DNA of 64,000 bases from an uncultured Lachnospiraceae bacterium (GTDB taxonomy: Bacteria > Bacillota > Clostridia > Lachnospirales > Lachnospiraceae): the NCBI GenBank assembly GCA_902760415.1, contig CACWGK010000002.1:18005-82004 (forward strand), in the 5' to 3' direction. This document shows positions 1 through 9,283 of this stretch, piece by piece. Numbering within the stretch: position 1 is the stretch's first letter; each line of letters begins with the position of its first letter. Made by a program: the position numbers and the translations under genes. The notes beneath the pieces are model-generated. The model worked only from the letters and a program-made list of their open reading frames with translations, was not told where the DNA came from and did not search any database.

Positions 1-776
1 GATTCCTCGTCTCCATCCTCATTCTTCCAGACGACCTCAAAAGGTGCCGCAACTCCACATAGATCTAGATAAAACAAGTTTTCCATATTTACACTAATGA
101 AGCGCGGTGTTTCGTAAGAATAATAGGGCTCTACAAGCTCCTTCAGCTGGTCCTCTGTTAATCCATTTACAGTATATATACTATAACCTTTGCTCTCCAT
201 CTCAGGACCATCCGATAGCAGTACAGGGTCCCACGAGTTAAATGATGTATGTGCATCATTTATCTCATGCAGTATACTTCTTACGCCACGAATTAACTCT
301 ATTCTCTTGACTGTATCCTTTGACTCAAAATCAGCCCTGACTTCCTCATACTTTGCCTGAACCTCAGTAGTCAGTCCATCTGCGAAAGATATATGATACT
401 TTCTCAGGTAGTCCATGACCTCCTCAAGTGTGTCCAGTGCCTCTTTCTTTGTAAGATCCGAATTCTCATAATAATGTATCGGTCTATTAGACTTGTGGCC
501 ATCACTATTCCAGTACGGGCAGGCATATGCAAAAAGTACACAAATAACCGTAAAAACACACGTAATAGTTACTGCAATTATCTTTGCTGCTTTCCCAGAA
601 AATGTCTTCCTAGCTAAAAGCAAAACAATCGCTATATCCACAACTGAAGCGATTATCATAATCCACTGTGGAAAATCCTTCCATATCAGCAGAATATTCA
701 GTGGAAATATGCCAAACACCAAAATATTAATAATTATAATAAGAACAACAGCGCCAACCTTTTTAAATCTATTCAT
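1..776 (-). CDS. Membrane-anchored protein with S41-peptidase-like N-terminal region (partial)
   Basis: The reading frame is open from an ATG at 776 to the window edge, so about 258 residues are visible and the C-terminus is missing. An AAGGA ribosome site lies 10 bases before the ATG. Three hydrophobic segments occupy roughly residues 8-100. They are followed by an extracytoplasmic region containing LHEINDAHTSF, which resembles the DxHTxF motif at the start of the S41 (C-terminal processing/tricorn-like) peptidase domain. The catalytic Ser/Lys would lie beyond the window. It starts 14 bases after the stop of the XRE-AbrB gene, so the two are probably co-transcribed with the acyltransferase. 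That the gene is real is well supported by sustained coding. The peptidase family is only tentative because the catalytic core is not visible. Confidence 0.6.
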   Translation of the reverse strand, partial: MNRFKKVGAVVLIIIINILVFGIFPLNILLIWKDFPQWIMIIASVVDIAIVLLLARKTFSGKAAKIIAVTITCVFTVICVLFAYACPYWNSDGHKSNRPIHYYENSDLTKKEALDTLEEVMDYLRKYHISFADGLTTEVQAKYEEVRADFESKDTVKRIELIRGVRSILHEINDAHTSFNSWDPVLLSDGPEMESKGYSIYTVNGLTEDQLKELVEPYYSYETPRFISVNMENLFYLDLCGVAAPFEVVWKNEDGDEE

Positions 777-790
777 AGTAGTTAATCCTT

Positions 791-1216
791 TTATTTTTTT
801 ACAGCATTCCTTATCATATTTGCCATATTAAGGAAATCCTTTGCTTTTATGATAGCCAATCCCTGAGACTCATCACCTAATACAACTAGTTGGTCACCGG
901 GTGATATATCAAAAAGTTTTCTCGCCCTTGCAGGTATGACTATCTGTCCCTTATCGCCAACAGTAACCATGCCGAAGAGGTGTTTCCCCTTCGGAGGAAC
1001 ATCTAGTCCCAAATTATCCTCTGGTTCATAGTTTGCCAGATCATCAAGAGACACACCGAAGAGCTCAGCGAGTAGCTTACACTTCTCAAGATCAGGAATT
1101 GTTTCACCGCTTTCCCACTTAGCGACCGCCTGTCTGGACACACCTACCGCCTCAGCTATATCCTCCTGTGTCATCTGATTTATCTTTCTAAGTCGAACGA
1201 GATTTTCATTAAACAT
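791..1216 (-). CDS. XRE-family HTH regulator fused to a SpoVT/AbrB domain
   Basis: A 141-residue cytoplasmic DNA-binding protein. Residues about 5-60 form a Cro/C1-type helix-turn-helix (MTQEDIAEAVGVSRQAVAKWESGETIPD is textbook XRE). Residues about 80-125 form a swapped-hairpin AbrB domain (VGDKGQIVIPARARKLFDISPGDQLVVLGD). Both halves normally bind DNA, so the protein may recognise two site types. A clean AAGGAG ribosome site precedes the ATG. It lies 4 bases after the acyltransferase stop and 14 bases before the S41-like gene, suggesting it regulates this short operon, possibly itself included. The function is inferred from domains; the target is unknown. Confidence 0.85.
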   Translation of the reverse strand: MFNENLVRLRKINQMTQEDIAEAVGVSRQAVAKWESGETIPDLEKCKLLAELFGVSLDDLANYEPEDNLGLDVPPKGKHLFGMVTVGDKGQIVIPARARKLFDISPGDQLVVLGDESQGLAIIKAKDFLNMANMIRNAVKK

Positions 1217-1220
1217 ATAT

Positions 1221-2330
1221 TTACTCCTTATTTTTCTGAACCTTCTTCTTACTGATTCCTAGTACTGCCCATCTGAAGAATGGAATCCTACTGATGATTG
1301 CATATAATCCATATCCGAATGCAAATCCTGCTACAAGACTGAGAAGGTAGCAAAGAGGTGCAGGCAGAATAGCATTCTTTGCGAAAACAAGTGCAACAGT
1401 AGATATTCCAAGATAATGGAATACGTAAAGTCCAAAGCTATGACTACTCATCCACTTTGTAAAACTGTTACTGAAGTCTCCAAATCTTGCCATACCAGCG
1501 AGCATTGCTATTGAGCCAAAATATGCACATGCTGCGTAGAGTGGTCCCCTGTTGACAGGCTTATCAGCATAGTTAGTTCCACCACGAACAATGAAGTTTA
1601 AAACTGCAAATGTAATAGAGAGCGCTACTCCGATTAAGATACATGCCACTGCATACTTCTTCAGCTTATCCATTACTTCTTCATTTGAAAATACATAGTA
1701 GCCCAGCATGAAGAATACAAAATATAAAGCAACTCTATATACCGCAATAATGGGTGCATTAAGTATCTGCGCAGCTCCCCAGATAGGGAAGAAGAAAAGA
1801 ATTATCAGCCAAAGCGGTGTCTTAGAACCAGCCTCAAGAAGTTTTCCCTTCTCTATCTTTCTTACAAGCACAAGCACCACGCTATATATCCAAAGAAGAT
1901 GAACGAACCATAGTACTCCACTTCCTGATGCGACCATAATGAGATACATAACAAACTTAGGAACGCCCATAGATACTAGTTCAGCTGCTCCATCAGACAG
2001 AGACATACTTACATATCCCTGTATAAACTGAAATACGAAAAGTCCGATTGTGGAAGGAACAAGAAGCTTAGTTGTTCTGCTCTTTATAAATTCCTTATTC
2101 GTATGCTTATCCAGATACAGTCTTGAGCTTATACCAGCTACAATAAAAAGTATTGGCATAAACCATGGATATACAAGATACTGGAAAATATCATAAGGCT
2201 GAAAAGTCAGCTTGGTAATCTGACCAATTCCTCCCCTAACACCTTCAGCATTGTACATATAAAATACATGGTATATAGCAACGATCACAACTGTAATCCA
2301 TCTAATGTTGTCTAAGTAATACTTTCTCAT
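1221..2330 (-). CDS. Acyltransferase 3 family membrane protein
   Basis: A 369-residue polytopic protein with about ten hydrophobic segments. The N-terminal motif LDNIRWITVVIVAIYHVFYMY carries the Arg and His typical of acyltransferase family 3 (OafA/YrhL-like), which O-acylates sugars of envelope polymers or small molecules. It is the first gene of a minus-strand unit with the XRE-AbrB regulator and the S41-like protein. The substrate cannot be read from the sequence. The family assignment is fairly secure from the N-terminal motif and topology. Confidence 0.8.
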   Translation of the reverse strand: MRKYYLDNIRWITVVIVAIYHVFYMYNAEGVRGGIGQITKLTFQPYDIFQYLVYPWFMPILFIVAGISSRLYLDKHTNKEFIKSRTTKLLVPSTIGLFVFQFIQGYVSMSLSDGAAELVSMGVPKFVMYLIMVASGSGVLWFVHLLWIYSVVLVLVRKIEKGKLLEAGSKTPLWLIILFFFPIWGAAQILNAPIIAVYRVALYFVFFMLGYYVFSNEEVMDKLKKYAVACILIGVALSITFAVLNFIVRGGTNYADKPVNRGPLYAACAYFGSIAMLAGMARFGDFSNSFTKWMSSHSFGLYVFHYLGISTVALVFAKNAILPAPLCYLLSLVAGFAFGYGLYAIISRIPFFRWAVLGISKKKVQKNKE

Positions 2331-2387
2331 ATCTATCCCACCTTTGCAACTATTATTAACATTTGGTTAATATTATTTTACAAACAA

Positions 2388-2427
2388 ATAAGGAAATGTC
2401 TACCAACTAAAGCAAACATTTCCTTAT
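2388..2427 (-). terminator. Putative intrinsic terminator after the sensor kinase gene
   Basis: A perfect 12-bp inverted repeat (arms 2388-2399 and 2416-2427) lies 45 bases after the sensor kinase stop. On the minus strand it is followed by a loose T-rich stretch (TTGTTTG), so it probably ends the kinase transcript before the acyltransferase unit. Confidence 0.6.
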
Positions 2428-2471
2428 GGTTTATGTTATATTTAGTTGCGTAAAGATAATAAGCCTTCCTT

Positions 2472-3854
2472 TTAGCTAATAGGAATCATAAGTGTAACTG
2501 AAAATCCTTCTGTATCACTATCACAGATAAGCTCTCCATTCATCTTTATCATAAGAGATTTCGCTATATAAAGTCCCAGTCCGCTCCCCTCTTTGTTAGC
2601 AGACTCCGCCTTCTTTCCACGATAAAACTTATTTGTTATAAGCTCCAGCTCATCCCTCGAGACGCCTGGACCATAATCCTTTATGACCATCTTAAGATAT
2701 TTATCGGTGATGCCATAAACTACATCTATCCTGGTACCGGCATACTTGTATGAGTTGCTAATGATATTTCCTATCACCTGACTCATTCGCTTATCATCAA
2801 TATTTATAATAATCTTTGGAAGTTCTGTTTCAATAACAAGTCCCTTTGAATCATTCTTCTTAATTATCTCACTAAGAATAGTGGACTCTTTATCACTACA
2901 GTTTACCTTAAATTCTCCCAGGTCATCCATTGTAGCCGAGAAAAGATCATTTACCAGACTATCTATCTGCTCAGCCTTCTTGTATATATTATCCAGCTTA
3001 TCCAGAATGTCTGTATCTCTCTGAAGCACCTGATCCTTTGACATATCCGTTTCAGACTCTGCCTTCTCAGGTTCTTCACTTATATACTTATTAAGCTTAG
3101 CTTCCAGAAGCTCTGTAGTAAGTTTAATGCCTGTTATCGGAGTTTTAAGATCATGGCTGAGGGACGCTATAAGTTCCTTCTCTTTCCTTTGAAGTTCTAT
3201 CTCTCGCTTCTTTGACTCCGCCAGTTCCTCTCGCATGATATCAAAGCTCTCCGTAAATGTTCCGAACATGTTACTCTTTTCCATCATCAGAGGCTCATCC
3301 AGTTTACCCTCTGCAACCTTCCCTGCAAAGGATTGCATCCTTTTAAACGGTTTAACGATAGTCTTATCAATGTATATACCATATATAACAGCACCAATTA
3401 AAAATATCAGAGCCATTACCACAAGTCCTAAAACAAGCTTAGCTTTAAATATTTTGAAGCCTTCCTCCGGAAGCTCAAGTATGATTACCGTTCCAAGTAT
3501 TCTTCCATCCTTTATCACATGCTTATACAGCAGTCTCCTTCTGCCGGCATCTTCCGCTGAATAGTTTCCTCCGCCAAAGATTTTCATGATCTTCTCTTCA
3601 GCTCCAGAAGATTTATAAACCTCTTTTCCATTATTATCTATGACAACAAAATCCACCCCATAGTCCTTTTCTCCAAGACTATCGGGTGAATTAAACTTTG
3701 CCTCAGCATCCTTAGTTATATCATTTAATATGAGTACATTCTCGCCATCTGCTGAAATGACCTCACTGGAATCACCGGATAATATCACAAAAAGGATGAT
3801 TCCAGTAATCATAAAAATGCCGAATATTAAAACAAACTTTGCGTAGTTTTTCAT
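2472..3854 (-). CDS. HAMP-domain sensor histidine kinase
   Basis: A 460-residue membrane sensor kinase. One transmembrane helix lies at about residues 5-27, an extracytoplasmic sensor region at about 28-140 and a second helix at about 142-165. A HAMP linker follows, then a HisKA dimerisation box (LIASLSHDLKTPITG, phosphoacceptor His near residue 235) and an HATPase domain with N-box-like and GSGLGLYIAKSL motifs. It starts 1 base after the stop of the response regulator, with a ribosome site inside that gene's end, so the pair is translationally linked. It would phosphorylate the adjacent OmpR-type regulator. The signal is unknown; the neighbouring serine hydrolase and FtsX-type exporter suggest envelope or antimicrobial stress, but this is only contextual. 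Confidence 0.93.
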   Translation of the reverse strand: MKNYAKFVLIFGIFMITGIILFVILSGDSSEVISADGENVLILNDITKDAEAKFNSPDSLGEKDYGVDFVVIDNNGKEVYKSSGAEEKIMKIFGGGNYSAEDAGRRRLLYKHVIKDGRILGTVIILELPEEGFKIFKAKLVLGLVVMALIFLIGAVIYGIYIDKTIVKPFKRMQSFAGKVAEGKLDEPLMMEKSNMFGTFTESFDIMREELAESKKREIELQRKEKELIASLSHDLKTPITGIKLTTELLEAKLNKYISEEPEKAESETDMSKDQVLQRDTDILDKLDNIYKKAEQIDSLVNDLFSATMDDLGEFKVNCSDKESTILSEIIKKNDSKGLVIETELPKIIINIDDKRMSQVIGNIISNSYKYAGTRIDVVYGITDKYLKMVIKDYGPGVSRDELELITNKFYRGKKAESANKEGSGLGLYIAKSLMIKMNGELICDSDTEGFSVTLMIPIS

Positions 3855-3855
3855 C

Positions 3856-4590
3856 TTATCCTTCTATCATATATCCAACTCCCCAAATGGTTTTTATAAC
3901 CTGAGGATTCTTTGGATCACTCTCGATCTTTTCTCTCAAATGACGAATATGAACGGCCAGCGTTCCTTCACCAATAAATTCATCATCCCATACATTCTTC
4001 AAAAGTTCATCTTTAGTAACAACTCGGTTCTTGTTCTCCAGAAGATAGATCAGCATCTTATACTCCATGGCTTTGAGTCTGATCAGGTCATCGCCTCTTC
4101 TAAGCTTATGAAGATTTGTATCAACAATGAGGTTTTCGGTAAGACTTAGACACCCTGAATTATCAACTATCCTGCTCACCTCTATACCACTTGATTTCAA
4201 GGCAAGCTCGGCATCTTCCTTTGCCTTCTCATATCTTGCAAGTATAGTCTTCACCTTTGCCAGTAAAATGCTGAGAGTATAAGGCTTTTTAATATAATCA
4301 TCTCCGCCAATATTCAGAGCTATGAGGACATCATCGTCACTGGTTCTGGCACTGATAAAAAGGATAGGCATATCATAGTTTTCTCTCACCTTCTTACAGA
4401 GATCGAAACCGGATTTATCCCCAAGATTAATATCGAGAAGAAGGAGTGACACCCGATTTTTCTCGAGAAAATCCACTGCCTCCTCGTAGCTATTCACATA
4501 TGTGGTTTTTATATCGAACATGTTGAAGTATTCAGCTGTAGATTGCGCGATCACTTCATCATCATCGATCATCAGAACCTTATAATCCAT
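3856..4590 (-). CDS. OmpR/PhoB-family response regulator
   Basis: A 244-residue two-component regulator. A receiver domain occupies about residues 1-120 (MIDDDEV acidic pocket, LLLLDINLGDKSG phosphoacceptor Asp, ISAR and KKPY motifs). A winged-helix DNA-binding domain follows at about 150-240 (ending HIRHLREKIE...TIWGVGYMIEG). I place the start at the ATG at 4590 rather than an upstream in-frame ATG at 4647: a GAGG ribosome site lies 6 bases before it, and the extra residues would overlap the terminator of the serine hydrolase gene. It is the first gene of a pair with the histidine kinase. Confidence 0.93.
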   Translation of the reverse strand: MDYKVLMIDDDEVIAQSTAEYFNMFDIKTTYVNSYEEAVDFLEKNRVSLLLLDINLGDKSGFDLCKKVRENYDMPILFISARTSDDDVLIALNIGGDDYIKKPYTLSILLAKVKTILARYEKAKEDAELALKSSGIEVSRIVDNSGCLSLTENLIVDTNLHKLRRGDDLIRLKAMEYKMLIYLLENKNRVVTKDELLKNVWDDEFIGEGTLAVHIRHLREKIESDPKNPQVIKTIWGVGYMIEG

Positions 4591-4626
4591 GCCACACCTC
4601 GCAACATTTAATAAAAAAATTATAAA

Positions 4627-4662
4627 GCAGAGGACTCCCTCTTTCAAGAACCAGTCCTCCGC
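4627..4662 (-). terminator. Intrinsic terminator after the serine hydrolase gene
   Basis: A 10-bp inverted repeat (arms 4627-4636 and 4653-4662, one G-T pair) is followed on the minus strand by a long T-rich tract (4611-4626). It lies 10 bases after the serine hydrolase stop and separates that gene from the response regulator. Confidence 0.85.
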
Positions 4663-4671
4663 TAAACCAGT

Positions 4672-6675
4672 TTATTCAGAAATGTTTATTGTATCCCCTG
4701 TCTCACCTACAAACATGATGTAACCATCCTTTGGCAGATGAATGACGTTACCATATTCTATCATATGCGTACTGTACTTAACCTTTCCGAACTTATCATA
4801 TACATAGACTGCGCTGTTATCAGGCCGTTCCAGACTGATGTTTTTGTTCGCCATAGAGTCATCTATATTAAACCATACAGCCTTTTCTGTTGTGAGGCTC
4901 ACTTCCTTAACATCAGCTGTGAAGCTCTCATTATCTGTAACAGGCACAACCGCCAGATCAGGTGATGAATGAGCTACTCCGGCATCATCAACATAAATAT
5001 CAAAGATATCTCTATTTCCGGAACTAGGAATAGTTGTAAATGCCTCCAGATGATTCTCATCAACTATTTTTAATATTCTGGACGCCATACCTGAATCAAT
5101 AACATAACCGCTATCTTCCAGTACCCTAATCTCAGTAAACGGAGTTTGATAAATCGCCGAAGAATACTTTTCAGATTCGACTGCATACTTCATGCCATCT
5201 CTTTCCTGCCATGCCTTTATAGCTTCTTCAGATACAGGATTAGGCTCCAGTTTTTCTCCTGAATATGTTCTATTACATCCATTTACAAGGCCACTCTGTT
5301 TTGAAACACTTTCCTCAGTAATATATACATGTCCCTCTGCCTCTACAAAATTAATACAGAAGTAGTCAGGATCAACCCTAAATTCTCCAGCTTCTATATC
5401 TCCTGTCACCCTTACAAATCCATTATCCGTATACATATAATATTCATCAGATGTACCTGCTCCAAGCATCTTGACAAGAGCATACTTCATATCAGGAAAT
5501 GTGATCTCAGCAGGAGTTCCATCCAGTGAATAATAACCTTCATACTTCTTATAAGAATCAGGAACTGTTTCCTTTAGTTCTACCTCTGGTGCGGTAGTCT
5601 CCTCTACTTCGATACCTTGCTCCTCGAGAACTATATTTGCAAGCGCTTCGGCCATAGCCATGTTATATCCACTACTTCCTCCCGAAGTAGTAACACATAC
5701 ACTCACTTCTTCGTCCGGCAGCACTAGAAGACCAGCATGATAATCCGTGTTGTCACCACCTTTATAGAGAGCTTTCACCCCCGCTTCTTCATACATAGGA
5801 ATATCTACCATATCCCAACCCAGACCGTTTTGGTCCATATAGTCCGGATCATATTTTAAATTGCCAGAAGCATCCGTTGTACTACTCCAAAGGGTTGCCA
5901 TCTCATTCTTACTACCTTCAGAAAGAAGTCTGTTATCGCCTTTAAAGAACGTACTTCCGAATTCGCAGGTATCTAACGCAGTTGAGTAAATTCCTCCGGA
6001 ACCAAAATCCATACTGTATTCTGTTTCATATCTGTTATTACTATCCGGGAAAATATCTGCAAGAGCCGGATTTCCAAATACATTTTTTGCAGTATATATA
6101 TTTTCAGCCCCGATCTTTCCTGCTATATTTTTCTCCACATAGTCTGTATAGCTCATACCGGAGACTCTCTCCACTAATAATTCAAGGAGTGTAAATCCAT
6201 CATTACAATAAGCCGCATATTCACCCGGATTCGCCTTAAGTCTCTGATTCTCCAGATTCTTAAGGGTGTTTTCCGTGGATACGGAAGAATTATCGCCATA
6301 AAGGTCAGAGTTTTTAAGAGATGAACCAAATATTCCAGACGTATGATTCATCAGCATCCTGACAGTGATATCCTTGTAACGTTCATCCGCCATCTTGAAG
6401 TCATCTATATAGTCTGTCACCGGCGCATCCAGATCCACCTTACCTTGTTCCACCAGCTGCATCACAGCTGTTGTTACATACACCTTACTAACCGAACCAA
6501 TGCAGTAAATCTGATCCGCATCACCTTCCGTCGCAACCTCCTGCACCTCACCCTCTGCCGCATATACAACCTCACTACTCCTATCATCCAACCCGGTTGC
6601 GCAGCTGATACCAGCAATCATTAATGAACACATTCCAATTGTTATAATTCTATTTTTTATATTCATATTATTCAT
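4672..6675 (-). CDS. Exported beta-lactamase-family serine hydrolase
   Basis: A 667-residue protein with a signal-like hydrophobic N-terminus (about residues 8-25). A class C beta-lactamase / PBP4*-type domain follows, with the catalytic SVSK tetrad (Ser-x-x-Lys) near residue 57, a YCN (Tyr-x-Asn) motif near 155, and HAGL in place of the KTG-like third motif. About 270 further residues form an all-beta C-terminal extension without a recognised motif. Proteins of this family act outside the membrane on peptidoglycan peptides, D-amino-acid peptides or esters. It has its own terminator and lies between a two-component pair and an ABC exporter. The substrate is unknown. Confidence 0.85.
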   Translation of the reverse strand: MNNMNIKNRIITIGMCSLMIAGISCATGLDDRSSEVVYAAEGEVQEVATEGDADQIYCIGSVSKVYVTTAVMQLVEQGKVDLDAPVTDYIDDFKMADERYKDITVRMLMNHTSGIFGSSLKNSDLYGDNSSVSTENTLKNLENQRLKANPGEYAAYCNDGFTLLELLVERVSGMSYTDYVEKNIAGKIGAENIYTAKNVFGNPALADIFPDSNNRYETEYSMDFGSGGIYSTALDTCEFGSTFFKGDNRLLSEGSKNEMATLWSSTTDASGNLKYDPDYMDQNGLGWDMVDIPMYEEAGVKALYKGGDNTDYHAGLLVLPDEEVSVCVTTSGGSSGYNMAMAEALANIVLEEQGIEVEETTAPEVELKETVPDSYKKYEGYYSLDGTPAEITFPDMKYALVKMLGAGTSDEYYMYTDNGFVRVTGDIEAGEFRVDPDYFCINFVEAEGHVYITEESVSKQSGLVNGCNRTYSGEKLEPNPVSEEAIKAWQERDGMKYAVESEKYSSAIYQTPFTEIRVLEDSGYVIDSGMASRILKIVDENHLEAFTTIPSSGNRDIFDIYVDDAGVAHSSPDLAVVPVTDNESFTADVKEVSLTTEKAVWFNIDDSMANKNISLERPDNSAVYVYDKFGKVKYSTHMIEYGNVIHLPKDGYIMFVGETGDTINISE

Positions 6676-6748
6676 GTTTTTATCCCTTTAATTTCACAGC
6701 ATATATCTATAATTTATTCTCGAGACCGTTTTGGGCCTCGGTTGATCA

Positions 6749-9280
6749 TTACTCCGTCATCAGCTCCGTAACCGAAATCTTCTTAACCTTTCCGGCTGAT
6801 ATATATGTTGTCACATATACATAAAGTGATATCAAAACTATCACGATTGGTACCCAGAAGAATCTGATATCAAAGACCGTTCCAAAGGCCATCTTTAAAA
6901 ATAACATCACAACCGGAAGTGCCAGAATTGTACCGGCTATGATAGCTGGTACTGCCACCGGCATCATCCTCACCACTATCTGCTTCCTTATATCCTTTGA
7001 AGTATATCCACAAGCCTTCTCTATACCCATGGCCTGTCTTTCCTTTTTGATAATGGATTCAATAAGGAAGTTCATAATGATAGATATTACGCCAACAATT
7101 ATGATCATCAATATTATAGAAAAAATCTGAGATATAACACTTAGACCACCCATTTGTGTATCCATCGTTTCACTAAATGAAGAAATCTCTGTAAGCTTAA
7201 ATTTCCCACTATCTCCGGTTATGATCTTATCGCCAACCTTTATGGCATAGCTCACATTACTAACTCCATATTTAGATTTAAGCAGAGCCATCTGTTCATC
7301 AGCCTTCGCTTTAATTCTTTCCTCGCGAGAGCCTTCTTCCTGAGACTTTTCAACTGTGTCTTCTACACTTCCATATTCTTCTGTCAATCTGTCCTTAAGC
7401 TCTGCCTCGCTAACACCATCCGCAGCATATACGAACACATAATTTAAACACTCTGAAGGGGACATAAATTGTTCAAAACCATCTAAGGTAAGATATCCAT
7501 CCATTCCACCGTTAATAAATACATTCGTCGTGCCTGATATGATAAAGCTTTTTTCTATATTGTTATATTTTAAAAGTACGCTGTCTCCAACACTTAGATT
7601 ATATTTCTCCGCCATACCGGTTCCTATCATAATTTCATTTTCATGAATCGGGAATCTACCCTCAGAAATATAGAGATTTTCCAGCTCATCATAGTCCTCG
7701 TAGGCAAAGGATTGAAATGTATCATTATCATTTCCATTTATACTGAATCCCATATTGGCTCTAAGAAGCACACACTTTCTCACATCTTCTCTAGTGGAGA
7801 TTTCCTGCATTACCGAATCAAAATCAGTTCCCTTATCAAATCCAACCATAAGCGCCTTTTCAACACCGGCGATATTAAGGAAAACCGCACCTCTGTCTCT
7901 AAAAATATCAGCCAGATAGATGCAAAATGTAATCACAAGGGAAGCTGCCACGATACATATAAAGAGTCCAACATTTTGTCTGGCATTTGCAAATAGCCCC
8001 TTAAATCCAAGTCTACTATTGATATCTGATTTTGTTTTATCAAGCGGAAATACATTTCTTCCGAAATGATGGGTTCTGATTCCTTTTCTGAAAGCCACAA
8101 CCGGTGGGTACTTCTTAATTTTCCGAGCTTTAAAGAGAGCGGTTATGAGAATTAAAAATATAAGTAATACCGCCGGAACAAGAAGAAGATAAACTTTTCC
8201 TGTTACAACAAAGTTATGACCTGTAAATACCTGCAATAGTCTTGTCATAAGCGGATCGGTCGACAGTATCAACACTCCTCCTATTATCACACCTATCATA
8301 CCAATTAGCAGATATTCATAAATGTATGCTCCCGATATCTCTCTTGATCTATATCCTAAGGCTTCAAGGACACCAATTGATTCCATCTGATCTTCAATAT
8401 CATTTGTAATTTTATGCCTTATCATAAAGATACACGAAACAGCAGTAACTAAAGATACAAATGCTATTATCGCCATTATTATATCTATAACAGATGTTGA
8501 CGCGAGTTTTTCAGTATAGTAATCATAACAAAATAAGAATAAAGATTCCCCGGATACATCTTCAAATTTCTTCTGAAAGTCATTAATAAGTTTTTCTTTT
8601 TCATCGTAGCTAGTGATAGTTCCATCCTTTGTATTGAAAGCAAGCATCTTATGTTCCGGAACTACCGCGCTCATCATATCGTAGTCTTCCTCAGTAAGGA
8701 CACATTTGATTCCATTACTATAACCTGCCGAAAGTCCTGACTCATAAAATCCAGCTATCTGAAATGGATAATCCTTACCACCGATTACCAGCATCAGTTC
8801 ATCGCCTTCAGAAAAATCCAAAGCATATTTCAGATAATATGGCACCCATATAGGATGTTCAAAGCTTTCAAGTTTTTCATCAGAAAGAGATGTTTTCTTC
8901 TCGAATTGTTCCAGTTTGCTTTCATCACCTTCATCTACAAACATGGCCTGAAACTGTGCTGAAGAACCATCATCCTTCCTATAGGAAACTGATGTTGAAG
9001 TATCAAACTGAAGTGAGTCAAAGACGAAGGTCTCAGTAACACGTTCGTCATCCTCGACTATTTCACCATACTCATTCTTATAGCTATTTCCGGGAAACAT
9101 AATCATATAGTCGTAGCTTCCTGTCTTCTCGAACATTTCATCAAACATCCTGTCGGCTTTTTCTATGTTAATGATACCGATTCCAAGAAGGGCCATGCTG
9201 ATCATAATAAGGAAGATTATGACGAAGGATTCCTTCTTGTGCTTTTTTATATTAAATAAAGATAATCGTAGTATTTTCAT
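6749..9280 (-). CDS. FtsX-family ABC transporter permease
   Basis: An 843-residue permease in a duplicated FtsX layout: an N-terminal membrane helix at about residues 15-35, a large extracellular domain to about 250, three helices at about 260-390, a further helix near 430, a second extracellular domain, and three C-terminal helices at about 725-835. This is the MacB/BceB-like 'mechanotransmission' class rather than a classic pore. It starts 3 bases after the partner ATPase gene, and together they would form the complete exporter. In Firmicutes such pairs extrude peptides or lipids, or sense antimicrobial peptides. The nearby kinase/regulator pair could be the linked sensor, but this is not shown by the sequence. 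Confidence 0.9.
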   Translation of the reverse strand: MKILRLSLFNIKKHKKESFVIIFLIMISMALLGIGIINIEKADRMFDEMFEKTGSYDYMIMFPGNSYKNEYGEIVEDDERVTETFVFDSLQFDTSTSVSYRKDDGSSAQFQAMFVDEGDESKLEQFEKKTSLSDEKLESFEHPIWVPYYLKYALDFSEGDELMLVIGGKDYPFQIAGFYESGLSAGYSNGIKCVLTEEDYDMMSAVVPEHKMLAFNTKDGTITSYDEKEKLINDFQKKFEDVSGESLFLFCYDYYTEKLASTSVIDIIMAIIAFVSLVTAVSCIFMIRHKITNDIEDQMESIGVLEALGYRSREISGAYIYEYLLIGMIGVIIGGVLILSTDPLMTRLLQVFTGHNFVVTGKVYLLLVPAVLLIFLILITALFKARKIKKYPPVVAFRKGIRTHHFGRNVFPLDKTKSDINSRLGFKGLFANARQNVGLFICIVAASLVITFCIYLADIFRDRGAVFLNIAGVEKALMVGFDKGTDFDSVMQEISTREDVRKCVLLRANMGFSINGNDNDTFQSFAYEDYDELENLYISEGRFPIHENEIMIGTGMAEKYNLSVGDSVLLKYNNIEKSFIISGTTNVFINGGMDGYLTLDGFEQFMSPSECLNYVFVYAADGVSEAELKDRLTEEYGSVEDTVEKSQEEGSREERIKAKADEQMALLKSKYGVSNVSYAIKVGDKIITGDSGKFKLTEISSFSETMDTQMGGLSVISQIFSIILMIIIVGVISIIMNFLIESIIKKERQAMGIEKACGYTSKDIRKQIVVRMMPVAVPAIIAGTILALPVVMLFLKMAFGTVFDIRFFWVPIVIVLISLYVYVTTYISAGKVKKISVTELMTE

Positions 9281-9283
9281 TTT

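Noticed and set aside
393-831. Two overlapping plus-strand frames at the left edge
   Set aside because: The minus strand carries a continuous frame with ribosome site, membrane segments and an S41-like motif, which explains the region better.
6717-6743. Hairpin after the FtsX-type permease gene as a terminator
   Set aside because: A 7-bp stem with one G-T pair exists, but no T-tract follows on the minus strand, so I did not list it as a terminator.
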